Shown piece after piece: positions 27,425-34,582 of a DNA stretch of 37,459 nucleotides. Each line of letters starts with the position of its first letter. Positions within the stretch are counted from its first letter, which is position 1. The notes under the pieces were generated by a model, which was not told the DNA's origin, searched no databases, and worked only from the letters and a program-made list of their open reading frames with translations. Source of the stretch: an uncultured Bacteroidota bacterium (GTDB lineage: Bacteria > Bacteroidota > Bacteroidia > Flavobacteriales > Flavobacteriaceae); the NCBI GenBank assembly GCA_902523635.1, contig CABZAE010000001.1, positions 227,501-264,959 on the forward strand, in the 5' to 3' direction. Position numbers and translations under genes: made by a program.

Positions 27425-28684
27425 ATGAAAAAATTAATTTATTTATCTCTTTTACTAATTACTTTTTCAGTTTTTTCTCAAAAAAAAGAACTAAGGACTG
27501 CACTTAAGTTAATGAACCAAAACTTTCACACTGAAGCTTTAGCAGAATTAAGTAAAATTGAGGGAATAATATCTGGGTCAGAATCCAAATTACAATCTCA
27601 ATATTATTATTTACTTGGTTGGGCCCAGAAAATGGATAAGAACTTTGAAAGCTCAATAATTAATTTGAAAAAAGTTATTGAAATTGATAAATCTAGTGAT
27701 AATGCAGTTCAGTCCTCAAAAATTATAAATGAAGTTGAAATTGAACTTGTAAACCTTGCTATCGAGGATAATGATGCTAAAAAATTTGTTACGGCTTCTG
27801 AGAAGCTATATTTGGCCTATTCCATTAACAAAGAAAACCCATCTAATCAAAACTACCTTTACTTTTCAGCCGGTAGCTTAGTTAATGCCAAAGAATATGA
27901 GAAAGCTTTAGAGTATTATGAAAATTTAAAAACAATTGGTTACACCGGAGTTCAAAATCAATATTTTGTGACCGAACTTAAATCTGAGCAAGAAATTGAG
28001 GTTACCGAACAACAATATGAAATACTGAAAAATAGATCTAAGGAATATTCTAATCCTAGAATTAATAAAACTCAATCCAGATTACCAGAAATCGTAAAAA
28101 ATATAGCACTTATTTATGTGCAATTAGGAGAGAATGAAAAGGCAATATCTGCTATTCAAGATGCAAGAAAAATCAATCCCGATGATGTTAATTTAATTTT
28201 AAATGAAGCTGATTTGTACATAAGACTTGGTGATCGAAATAAATTTAAAGAATTAATGGTACAGGCGATCGAAAAGGATCCAAATAATGCTGTTTTATAT
28301 TATAATCTTGGGGTCATTAATGGTGAACAAGGTATGACTGATGATGCAATTGCATATTACAAAAAAGCATTGGAACTAGATCCTAAATATTCAGCAACAT
28401 ATTTGAACTTAGTGGGTATTATATTACAAGGCGAGGCTGAATTAGTTGAACAAATGAATGAGCTGGCAACTTCTACCAAAAGAAGTGATTTTGAAAAATA
28501 TGACAGACTCAAAGAAGAACGTGAGACACTTTACATTTCTTGTTTACCATATTTGGAGAAATTAATCGAAATAGATCCTAATAATATTGAGGCATTGAAG
28601 ACTGCTAAGAATATTTATTACACTGTTGGAAATAATGAAAAGTTCAAAATAATGTCTGCTAAAATAGATGAGATTGAAAACTAG
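27425..28684 (+). CDS. Exported tetratricopeptide-repeat protein
   Basis: A 419-residue protein with a signal peptide (MKKLIYLSLLLITFSVFSQ, cleavage near residue 19). TPR-like helix pairs lie at about 52-90, 145-180, 225-260, 258-290 and 290-325; the clearest is YYNLGVINGEQGMTDDAIAYYKKALELDP-type (residues 295-322 in part), followed by further helices to the end. No enzyme domain is present. It is a periplasmic protein-protein scaffold of unknown partners. It follows gyrA with a six-base gap, a linkage found in other Flavobacteriia, and its end overlaps the convergent NlpC/P60 gene by four bases. Confidence 0.88.
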   Translation: MKKLIYLSLLLITFSVFSQKKELRTALKLMNQNFHTEALAELSKIEGIISGSESKLQSQYYYLLGWAQKMDKNFESSIINLKKVIEIDKSSDNAVQSSKIINEVEIELVNLAIEDNDAKKFVTASEKLYLAYSINKENPSNQNYLYFSAGSLVNAKEYEKALEYYENLKTIGYTGVQNQYFVTELKSEQEIEVTEQQYEILKNRSKEYSNPRINKTQSRLPEIVKNIALIYVQLGENEKAISAIQDARKINPDDVNLILNEADLYIRLGDRNKFKELMVQAIEKDPNNAVLYYNLGVINGEQGMTDDAIAYYKKALELDPKYSATYLNLVGIILQGEAELVEQMNELATSTKRSDFEKYDRLKEERETLYISCLPYLEKLIEIDPNNIEALKTAKNIYYTVGNNEKFKIMSAKIDEIEN

Positions 28685-29427
28685 TATTTTCTAATTTGTA
28701 AAAGTTTATGTGTGATTTTTTTTGTAATTGAATTTATTATCCCTTTTCTATTAAAAATATCAATCCTAACAAATCCAAATGCATGAATAATACTTCTATT
28801 ATTAATTAGTATACCAACATGTGTAATCTTTTTTTCTCCGAAAAATGCTAAACAACCAGGCTCAATTTGCTTATAATCTATTTCGACTCCATCCTCAATC
28901 TGCAAGTATGCATCTCTTTTAATAAATAATCCACAGATTTTAAAAATGTTTTGAGTTAGCCCCGAACAGTCTATGCCAAAATTACTTCTTCCGCCCCACA
29001 AATATGGTGAATTAATGTAACACTTTGCTATTTCGATTGAATTAGATACCCTATTTATTGAACTGTTTCCAAAGAATATATGGTTCAAATATTTAGATGA
29101 GCTAACTAAAGAGCCAAAGGGTACATAAGTAACAACTTTGTTACAATCAATAACATAACCATTTTGGTCTAATGAAAAGACTTCTTCTTCACAATTGATT
29201 AGGTTAAAATTTTTCAGTGAAATTTCCCTGACCTGAGTGTAATTAATCCATCCTCTGTAACCATCGTAAGAATTTTCTATATAATACCAACCATTTTCAA
29301 TTTTGATAATTAAATAAGTTTCACCATACAGCATTTGGGTGGTCATTTCACTTTTACTGGATGGTTTTATTCTTACGGAAATAATAGAAATATCGCATAG
29401 TCCAAATTTTTTAACTCTGGTTTTCAC
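28681..29427 (-). CDS. NlpC/P60 (C40) peptidase with N-terminal SH3-like domain, GTG start
   Basis: A 248-residue protein. The N-terminal bacterial-SH3 region has FGLCDISIISVRIKPSSKS and SEMTTQMLYGE, the usual opening of Bacteroidota C40 peptidases, so the GTG at 29427 must be the start; the first ATG is at residue 28 inside that domain. The catalytic domain has YLWGGRSNFGIDCSGL (Cys154), KKITHVGILI (His203) and IIHAFGFVRI (His215). Such enzymes cut gamma-D-glutamyl bonds in peptidoglycan peptides. No signal peptide is apparent, so it could act on recycled muropeptides in the cytoplasm, which is an inference. Confidence 0.93.
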   Translation of the reverse strand: MKTRVKKFGLCDISIISVRIKPSSKSEMTTQMLYGETYLIIKIENGWYYIENSYDGYRGWINYTQVREISLKNFNLINCEEEVFSLDQNGYVIDCNKVVTYVPFGSLVSSSKYLNHIFFGNSSINRVSNSIEIAKCYINSPYLWGGRSNFGIDCSGLTQNIFKICGLFIKRDAYLQIEDGVEIDYKQIEPGCLAFFGEKKITHVGILINNRSIIHAFGFVRIDIFNRKGIINSITKKITHKLLQIRKY

Positions 29428-29455
29428 TTTATAATTATATCAATAAAAATTTTAA

Positions 29456-29463
29456 TACTTTTG
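29456..29463 (+). promoter_or_regulatory. Candidate -7 element (TACTTTTG) for the 7TM-HD gene
   Basis: TACTTTTG is a full match to TAnnTTTG and lies 15 bases before ATG 29479. A -33 TTTG is not found at the expected spacing; TTTA at 29428-29431 is the nearest. It sits in the 51-base divergent gap with the NlpC/P60 gene. Confidence 0.4.
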
Positions 29464-29478
29464 ATTTATTAACTTGGA

Positions 29479-31479
29479 ATGAAAGATAAGTTAAATATTT
29501 TCTTTAGGCTACAATCTCGAATTTTTAGAATATTTCTGTTTTTTTTATGTGTAATATTTATTGTTTACTTAATTCCCAAAAATACTAAATTCAAATATGA
29601 CTTTAAGGAAGGAATGCCTTGGAAGTATGAAACTTTAATTTCACCATTCGATTTTGAAATATACAAGACATCAAAGGAAATCGAAATAGAAAAAAAAATA
29701 GTAACATCAAAGTCTGAAAAATATTTTAACCTAAACAATGAGTTTCTTGATTCAGTTTTTAATGAAATCGATTCACTTACTAAGTTTTTGACTTCGATTT
29801 CTAAAGCTGACCTTATTTTAAATATTAAAAAAGTTTATGACAAAGGGTTTACCGACTTTGATGATGATCTTTTTATTGACTCTGTAATTGTCAGTTATGG
29901 ACCTGACACAAGTAAAATTGTTTTCTCTGAAATTAAAAAAAATCCCATTTTACATCTTGACTCTTTAAAATTCTTAAGCACAAGTGACTCACTATTGTTG
30001 AGTAATGTTTTTCAGAACTTAAAACCAAATATCTTTTTTGACAAAAAAAGAACTGATGAAATACTTAATTATAATTTATCTCAAATTAATAAGTCTAAGG
30101 GAACTGTCAAATCCGGTGTAAGAATAATTTCAAGGGGAGAAATTGTTGATTTAGAGAAACTCTCTATACTGAATTCCTTGAAATCCAAATTTGAAAATGA
30201 ATCCTCATCAAAATTTGGATCAAGGTTAATTTCAATAGGTTATTATGTAATTATTTCGATAATACTTTTGTTTTTATTTATGTTTTTGAAAAAAAACAGA
30301 AAGTCTATTTTTTTGAACAATACCAAAATGATGTTCATCTTCACAATCGTATTAATTTTCATAACACTTGTTAGCTTGGTTGTTAAATTTCAACCAAATT
30401 ATATCTATGTAGTTCCTCTTTGCTCAATTCCATTGCTGTTGAGAGCTTTTTTTGATTCCCGTTTAGGATTATTTACTTATGTTATGACAGTTTTAACTTT
30501 ATCATTTTTTGTTTCCGATGGCTTTGAATTCATAATTTTACATGTTGTTGCGGGAATTGTTACAATTTTAACAACTTCAGATCTTTACCAGCGTGCCAAT
30601 CTATTTTTTACTGTTTTTATAATAACTTCTATTTATTTATTAACTTATTTTTCAATAGCAATAATTAAAAATCCAGATCTGAGTTATATTGATTTTTCAA
30701 TTGCACCAATTTTTTTATTAAATGGTTTAGCCACTTTATTTGTTCATCCTCTGATTTACATATTTGAAAAAGTTTTTGGTTTGATTTCCGATGTTTCTTT
30801 GCTAGAATTATCAAATACAAATTCAGGTCTACTCAAAAAACTTTCTGAAAAAGCACCTGGAACGTTTTACCATTCCTTGGCAGTTTCGAGTTTGTCAGAA
30901 GCTGTTGCGACTCAAATTGATGGAAACGTGATGTTAGTTCGAGTTGGTGCATTATATCATGACATAGGTAAAATTAATAATCCCAATTATTTCATAGAAA
31001 ACCAAACAAGCTCATATAATCCTCATATTGACTTAGAACCTTTGGAAAGTAATAAAATCATTAAAAGACACATAAGTGATGGAATTTCAATTGCAAAAAA
31101 AAATAATCTTCCAGATAGAGTTATAGATTTTATACGAACTCACCATGGAACAACCATGATTAGATTTTTTTATGATAAAGCATTAAAATTAAATTTAAGT
31201 CCCAATGAATTTGAATTTCGTTATTCAGGACCAAAACCATTTTCTAAAGAAACAGCAATAGTTATGATGGCTGATAGTATTGAAGCAGCATCTAAAAGTC
31301 TAAATAAGCCCAATATTAAATTGATTGAAGATTTTGTTGACAAAATAATTGATAAGCAGTTGAGCGATAACCAATTTAACAATTGCAATATAACTCTGAA
31401 AGAGATAGAGATTTCTAAGAAAGTTTTCAAAGAAAAGTTGATTAATATTTATCATTTAAGAGTTGAATATCCTGATTAG
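29479..31479 (+). CDS. 7TM-HD domain phosphohydrolase, PgpH-like
   Basis: A 666-residue protein. One N-terminal membrane helix (about 14-32) is followed by an extracellular 7TMR-HDED-type domain (about 33-250), a cluster of about seven helices (255-445) and a cytoplasmic HD domain (460-630). HD ligands can be seen: His465 (FYHSLAVS), His494-Asp495 (YHDIGKINNP), His531 (KRHISDG), His555-His556 (RTHHGTT) and Asp599 (MMADSIEA). This is the architecture of PgpH, which hydrolyses cyclic di-AMP. The substrate is inferred, because no cyclase gene is in the window. It is the first gene of the plus-strand run before the sulfur genes, with a 21-base gap. Confidence 0.93.
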   Translation: MKDKLNIFFRLQSRIFRIFLFFLCVIFIVYLIPKNTKFKYDFKEGMPWKYETLISPFDFEIYKTSKEIEIEKKIVTSKSEKYFNLNNEFLDSVFNEIDSLTKFLTSISKADLILNIKKVYDKGFTDFDDDLFIDSVIVSYGPDTSKIVFSEIKKNPILHLDSLKFLSTSDSLLLSNVFQNLKPNIFFDKKRTDEILNYNLSQINKSKGTVKSGVRIISRGEIVDLEKLSILNSLKSKFENESSSKFGSRLISIGYYVIISIILLFLFMFLKKNRKSIFLNNTKMMFIFTIVLIFITLVSLVVKFQPNYIYVVPLCSIPLLLRAFFDSRLGLFTYVMTVLTLSFFVSDGFEFIILHVVAGIVTILTTSDLYQRANLFFTVFIITSIYLLTYFSIAIIKNPDLSYIDFSIAPIFLLNGLATLFVHPLIYIFEKVFGLISDVSLLELSNTNSGLLKKLSEKAPGTFYHSLAVSSLSEAVATQIDGNVMLVRVGALYHDIGKINNPNYFIENQTSSYNPHIDLEPLESNKIIKRHISDGISIAKKNNLPDRVIDFIRTHHGTTMIRFFYDKALKLNLSPNEFEFRYSGPKPFSKETAIVMMADSIEAASKSLNKPNIKLIEDFVDKIIDKQLSDNQFNNCNITLKEIEISKKVFKEKLINIYHLRVEYPD

Positions 31480-31500
31480 TTATTTATTTTTGAATTTTAT

Positions 31501-32886
31501 ATGAATATTGAACAACTTTATACAGGCTGTTTATCTCAAGCTGCATATTTTATTGAAAGTAATGGGATTTCTGCTGTAATCGATCCTCTCAGAAATGTTG
31601 ATCAGTATATTGATCTTGCCAAAAAGTATAATTCCAAAATCAAATATATTTTTGAGACACATTTTCATGCCGATTTTGTTAGCGGACACTTAAGTTTGTC
31701 TAACAAAACTGGAGCAAAAATAGTTTTTGGTCCAAATGCGGATCCCGATTATTATGCTATTATTTCTAGAGATAACCAAGTTTTTAAAATTGGGAACCTA
31801 AGCTTAAAGGTTATTCATACTCCTGGTCACACTTTAGAAAGCACATCATATCTTCTATTTGATGAAAAAGGAAAACAAAAATGTTTATTTACTGGCGACA
31901 CTTTGTTTTTGGGTGATGTTGGAATACCCGACGTTGCTCAGCGTTACAAAGGTGTTTCAAAAGAGGATTTAGCGGCAATTTTATATGACTCTATCAATAA
32001 AAAAATAAAATTATTGGATAAAGATATTTTAATTTACCCTGGTCATGGTGCTGGCTCTGCTTGTGGAAAAAAAATGATGAAAAAAACAGTTGATACATTA
32101 GAAAACCAATTAAAAGTTAATTATTCTATAAATGGTTCTTACAGCAAAGAAATGTTTGTTAAAGAACTAATTGATGATTTACCTAATCCACCAGCATATT
32201 TCCCTGAAAATGTCAAGTTAAACCAAGACGGATACACTGAATTGGATAAAATAATTAAACAAAGTTTAGTTCCACTTAAATTAGAACAGTTTATAAGGTA
32301 TTCACAAATTGAGGGATGTGTTATAATAGATAATAGATCTCAAAAAGATTTTAAAAAAGGACATATTCCAAACTCGATATTTGTTGGATTAGATGGTCAA
32401 TTTGCTCCATGGGTCGGTTCAATTGTAAAAAATCTTGAAACCAAGATCTTGCTTGTTTGTGAGAACGGTAAAGAATTGGAGTCAATAGTAAGATTATCAA
32501 GGACTGGTTTTGATCATGTTGTTGGTTATTTGGATGGGGGGTTCGAAAAATGGAAAAAAGATGAACAAAAGTTTTCTGAAATTAATCAAATTAGTCCAGA
32601 TGAAATAAATATTCAAAATAAAACAATGAATATTTTAGATGTTAGAAAAAAAACCGAGTTTGATAACGGAAAAGTAACCAGCTCCATAAATTTCCCTCTA
32701 AATGATTTTGATAAAACCATGGATAGTCTTGACAAATCAAAGCCATATTATGTGTATTGTGCAGGCGGATACAGAAGCATGATAGCATGTTCATTAATGA
32801 AAAAAAATGGCTTTAGTAATGTTGTCGATATCTACGGAGGTTATACTGAGATTAGAAAAATCAATTCAAATATTACTGAATTATGA
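31501..32886 (+). CDS. MBL-fold persulfide dioxygenase with two rhodanese domains (CstB-like)
   Basis: A 461-residue cytoplasmic protein. The metallo-beta-lactamase domain (1-245) has THFHADFVSGH (His54, His56, Asp58), HTPGHTLES (His110), FTGDTLF (Asp133) and YPGHGAGSACG (His182); the persulfide-dioxygenase iron ligands (the His54, His110 and Asp133 equivalents) are all there, and the usual HxHxDH reads HFHADF. Two rhodanese domains follow: one at 265-360 with Cys320 in LLVCENGKE, an imperfect loop lacking the final Arg, and one at 365-461 with Cys420 in YCAGGYRS, a complete loop. This MBL/weak-rhodanese/rhodanese order is that of CstB, which oxidises glutathione or CoA persulfide and makes thiosulfate. 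The stop overlaps the next gene by ATGA. Confidence 0.93.
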   Translation: MNIEQLYTGCLSQAAYFIESNGISAVIDPLRNVDQYIDLAKKYNSKIKYIFETHFHADFVSGHLSLSNKTGAKIVFGPNADPDYYAIISRDNQVFKIGNLSLKVIHTPGHTLESTSYLLFDEKGKQKCLFTGDTLFLGDVGIPDVAQRYKGVSKEDLAAILYDSINKKIKLLDKDILIYPGHGAGSACGKKMMKKTVDTLENQLKVNYSINGSYSKEMFVKELIDDLPNPPAYFPENVKLNQDGYTELDKIIKQSLVPLKLEQFIRYSQIEGCVIIDNRSQKDFKKGHIPNSIFVGLDGQFAPWVGSIVKNLETKILLVCENGKELESIVRLSRTGFDHVVGYLDGGFEKWKKDEQKFSEINQISPDEINIQNKTMNILDVRKKTEFDNGKVTSSINFPLNDFDKTMDSLDKSKPYYVYCAGGYRSMIACSLMKKNGFSNVVDIYGGYTEIRKINSNITEL

Positions 32887-33260
32887 GAAATATCACACTT
32901 ATTATTTTTATTTTATTGTCGTGCCAGGACAATAAAAAATTTGAAATTTTGAAATACTCTGATTTCAAAAACAAGATTGAGTCAAGCGATGTTATTCTTA
33001 TAGATGTTAGAACACCTATGGAATATAGTCAAGGTCATATTCAAGGTTCCGTTAATGTTGATTTTAAAGAGGAAAAAGATTTTCAAAATTATTTTAAAAA
33101 TTTGGATAAGTCTGAAACCATTTTTCTTTATTGTCGTTCAGGAAATAGAAGTAAAAAATCAGCTGAAAAGTTAATTGACTTAGGATTTTACAAAATTTAT
33201 GATCTTGATGGCGGGTTCATTGAGTGGAACTTAGAAGAATTAAAAAAAATTAATCCTTGA
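32883..33260 (+). CDS. Rhodanese-domain lipoprotein
   Basis: A 125-residue protein with a lipoprotein signal (IIFILLSCQ, Cys14) and one rhodanese domain: LIDVRTPMEYSQGHIQGSVNVD and the active-site loop YCRSGNRS (Cys84). It should be anchored in the envelope, facing the periplasm, and act as a sulfurtransferase or persulfide carrier. It starts in the stop codon of the CstB-like gene (ATGA), so the two are made together, one on each side of the inner membrane. The end overlaps the convergent methyltransferase by 11 bases. Confidence 0.92.
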   Translation: MRNITLIIFILLSCQDNKKFEILKYSDFKNKIESSDVILIDVRTPMEYSQGHIQGSVNVDFKEEKDFQNYFKNLDKSETIFLYCRSGNRSKKSAEKLIDLGFYKIYDLDGGFIEWNLEELKKINP

Positions 33261-33864
33261 TGCCAGAGACAACAAGAGTTCCCTCCCAATTTTCTTTTTT
33301 ACCAACCCTCCAAGACCTCACATTCTTAAACCCTACATTTTCGAAAAGTTTTTTCCATTCGATTTCACCAAGCAGTGTCATTGTGTCGATGTTAGTCTTT
33401 AAAGGCCAATCATGTGAATAATGATTTTCAAAATAAAAATCGATCCCCATTATAAATATGCCTTGAGTGTTCAACCAGTTATCATAAATATTTTTCAAAA
33501 CATCTTTTGGATTTTTAAAATAGTAAAGAACTTCCATAGAATGAACTACATCTTTCTTAGAATTTGGTTTCCAACTAATGAGATTATCACAAAAATATCT
33601 GTTAACTGTGTCAACACCACGAGCTTTATTGATCATTTTTATTGATCCATCTACACCACATGAACTAAAACAGTTTTTCATTTTCGATACTAACCTAACC
33701 ACCCAACCGGTTCCACAACCAGCATCAATAAAAGTAAAATCTTCTCTGCTGTATAATGCAAATTCAAGCATATTTTTTACTGAATTGTAATGGTTTTTTT
33801 CCATCCCATCAGCTTTTCCATTGTCAACCCATTCGCTAAAAACTTGAATTGGATTTTTTTTCAT
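33250..33864 (-). CDS. Class I SAM-dependent methyltransferase
   Basis: A 204-residue protein with motif I FIDAGCGTGWVVRLV (about residue 44-58), a following acidic loop (GVDGSIKMI) and post-motif MEVLYYFKNPKDVLKNI, the pattern of UbiE/Methyltransf_11-type small-molecule methyltransferases. Substrate unknown. The start overlaps the YwaF-like gene by 29 bases. A family-specific signature beyond the SAM fold is not evident. Confidence 0.88.
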   Translation of the reverse strand: MKKNPIQVFSEWVDNGKADGMEKNHYNSVKNMLEFALYSREDFTFIDAGCGTGWVVRLVSKMKNCFSSCGVDGSIKMINKARGVDTVNRYFCDNLISWKPNSKKDVVHSMEVLYYFKNPKDVLKNIYDNWLNTQGIFIMGIDFYFENHYSHDWPLKTNIDTMTLLGEIEWKKLFENVGFKNVRSWRVGKKENWEGTLVVSGIKD

Positions 33865-34582
33865 TTTTATTTAAATATTGAAAGATTTTGAAAGTTATAA
33901 AAAACAGAATCAAAATAAAAAATTCCCAATTTAATATGTAAAATGGCCAATCACCAAAAACGAGAGGATTCTTGATATTCGGAGCTTCTTTGAGATACAT
34001 GTAATTTGAATTAATTTGAAAGTTTAAAGGAATTATAAATATCATCATGATATTTAATGTTATTAAAACTTTAAACCAAGAAAAACGTGAAAGTTTATAA
34101 CCGAGGTGGAATAACATGTAAACAGGAAATAATATTATGGTTCCATGGCTCAGGTAATATTGGAAATACTTAAAATAGCTTCCATCATAGTCATTTATTT
34201 GCGCTGTAAGAATTGCCATTAATCCTCCCCAAAAACCGCAATAAAATAGAAATTCAAATAGTTTTTGGTTTTTTGGAATAAATAAGATAAAACAGACTAT
34301 TAAATTTGAAATAGAACATAGATGCAATGGTAGATCTTCTTGTATTTCCCAATTGCCATTATTAATGTCAATAATGTGGTTGGTTATTGTAAAAAAAATA
34401 GTTGTAAACGAAATAAATTTAGCCAATGATAGCTTTTGTTTTTCGCTAGCTTTTTTACCAATCATAAAAATAACCACTATAAAAAACAATGTGATTAGTA
34501 GATTTCTAATCCCTTCAAAAGAAATCAAATCGATAATATAGGGAGGATATTGTTTAACAAAATAAATGAAACTTTGATGCAT
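33836..34582 (-). CDS. YwaF/TIGR02206-like polytopic membrane protein
   Basis: A 248-residue protein with about six to seven hydrophobic helices. Conserved-looking features are EDLPLHLCSISNLIVCF (polar residues in a helix), YYLSHGTIILFPVY and a loop SNYMYLKEAPNIKNP before WPFYIL, which together resemble the YwaF/TIGR02206 family of unknown function. Its ATG shares one base with the stop of the glycoside hydrolase gene (TAATG), so it is translationally coupled. There is no evidence for transport or enzymatic activity. Confidence 0.85.
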   Translation of the reverse strand: MHQSFIYFVKQYPPYIIDLISFEGIRNLLITLFFIVVIFMIGKKASEKQKLSLAKFISFTTIFFTITNHIIDINNGNWEIQEDLPLHLCSISNLIVCFILFIPKNQKLFEFLFYCGFWGGLMAILTAQINDYDGSYFKYFQYYLSHGTIILFPVYMLFHLGYKLSRFSWFKVLITLNIMMIFIIPLNFQINSNYMYLKEAPNIKNPLVFGDWPFYILNWEFFILILFFITFKIFQYLNKNEKKSNSSF

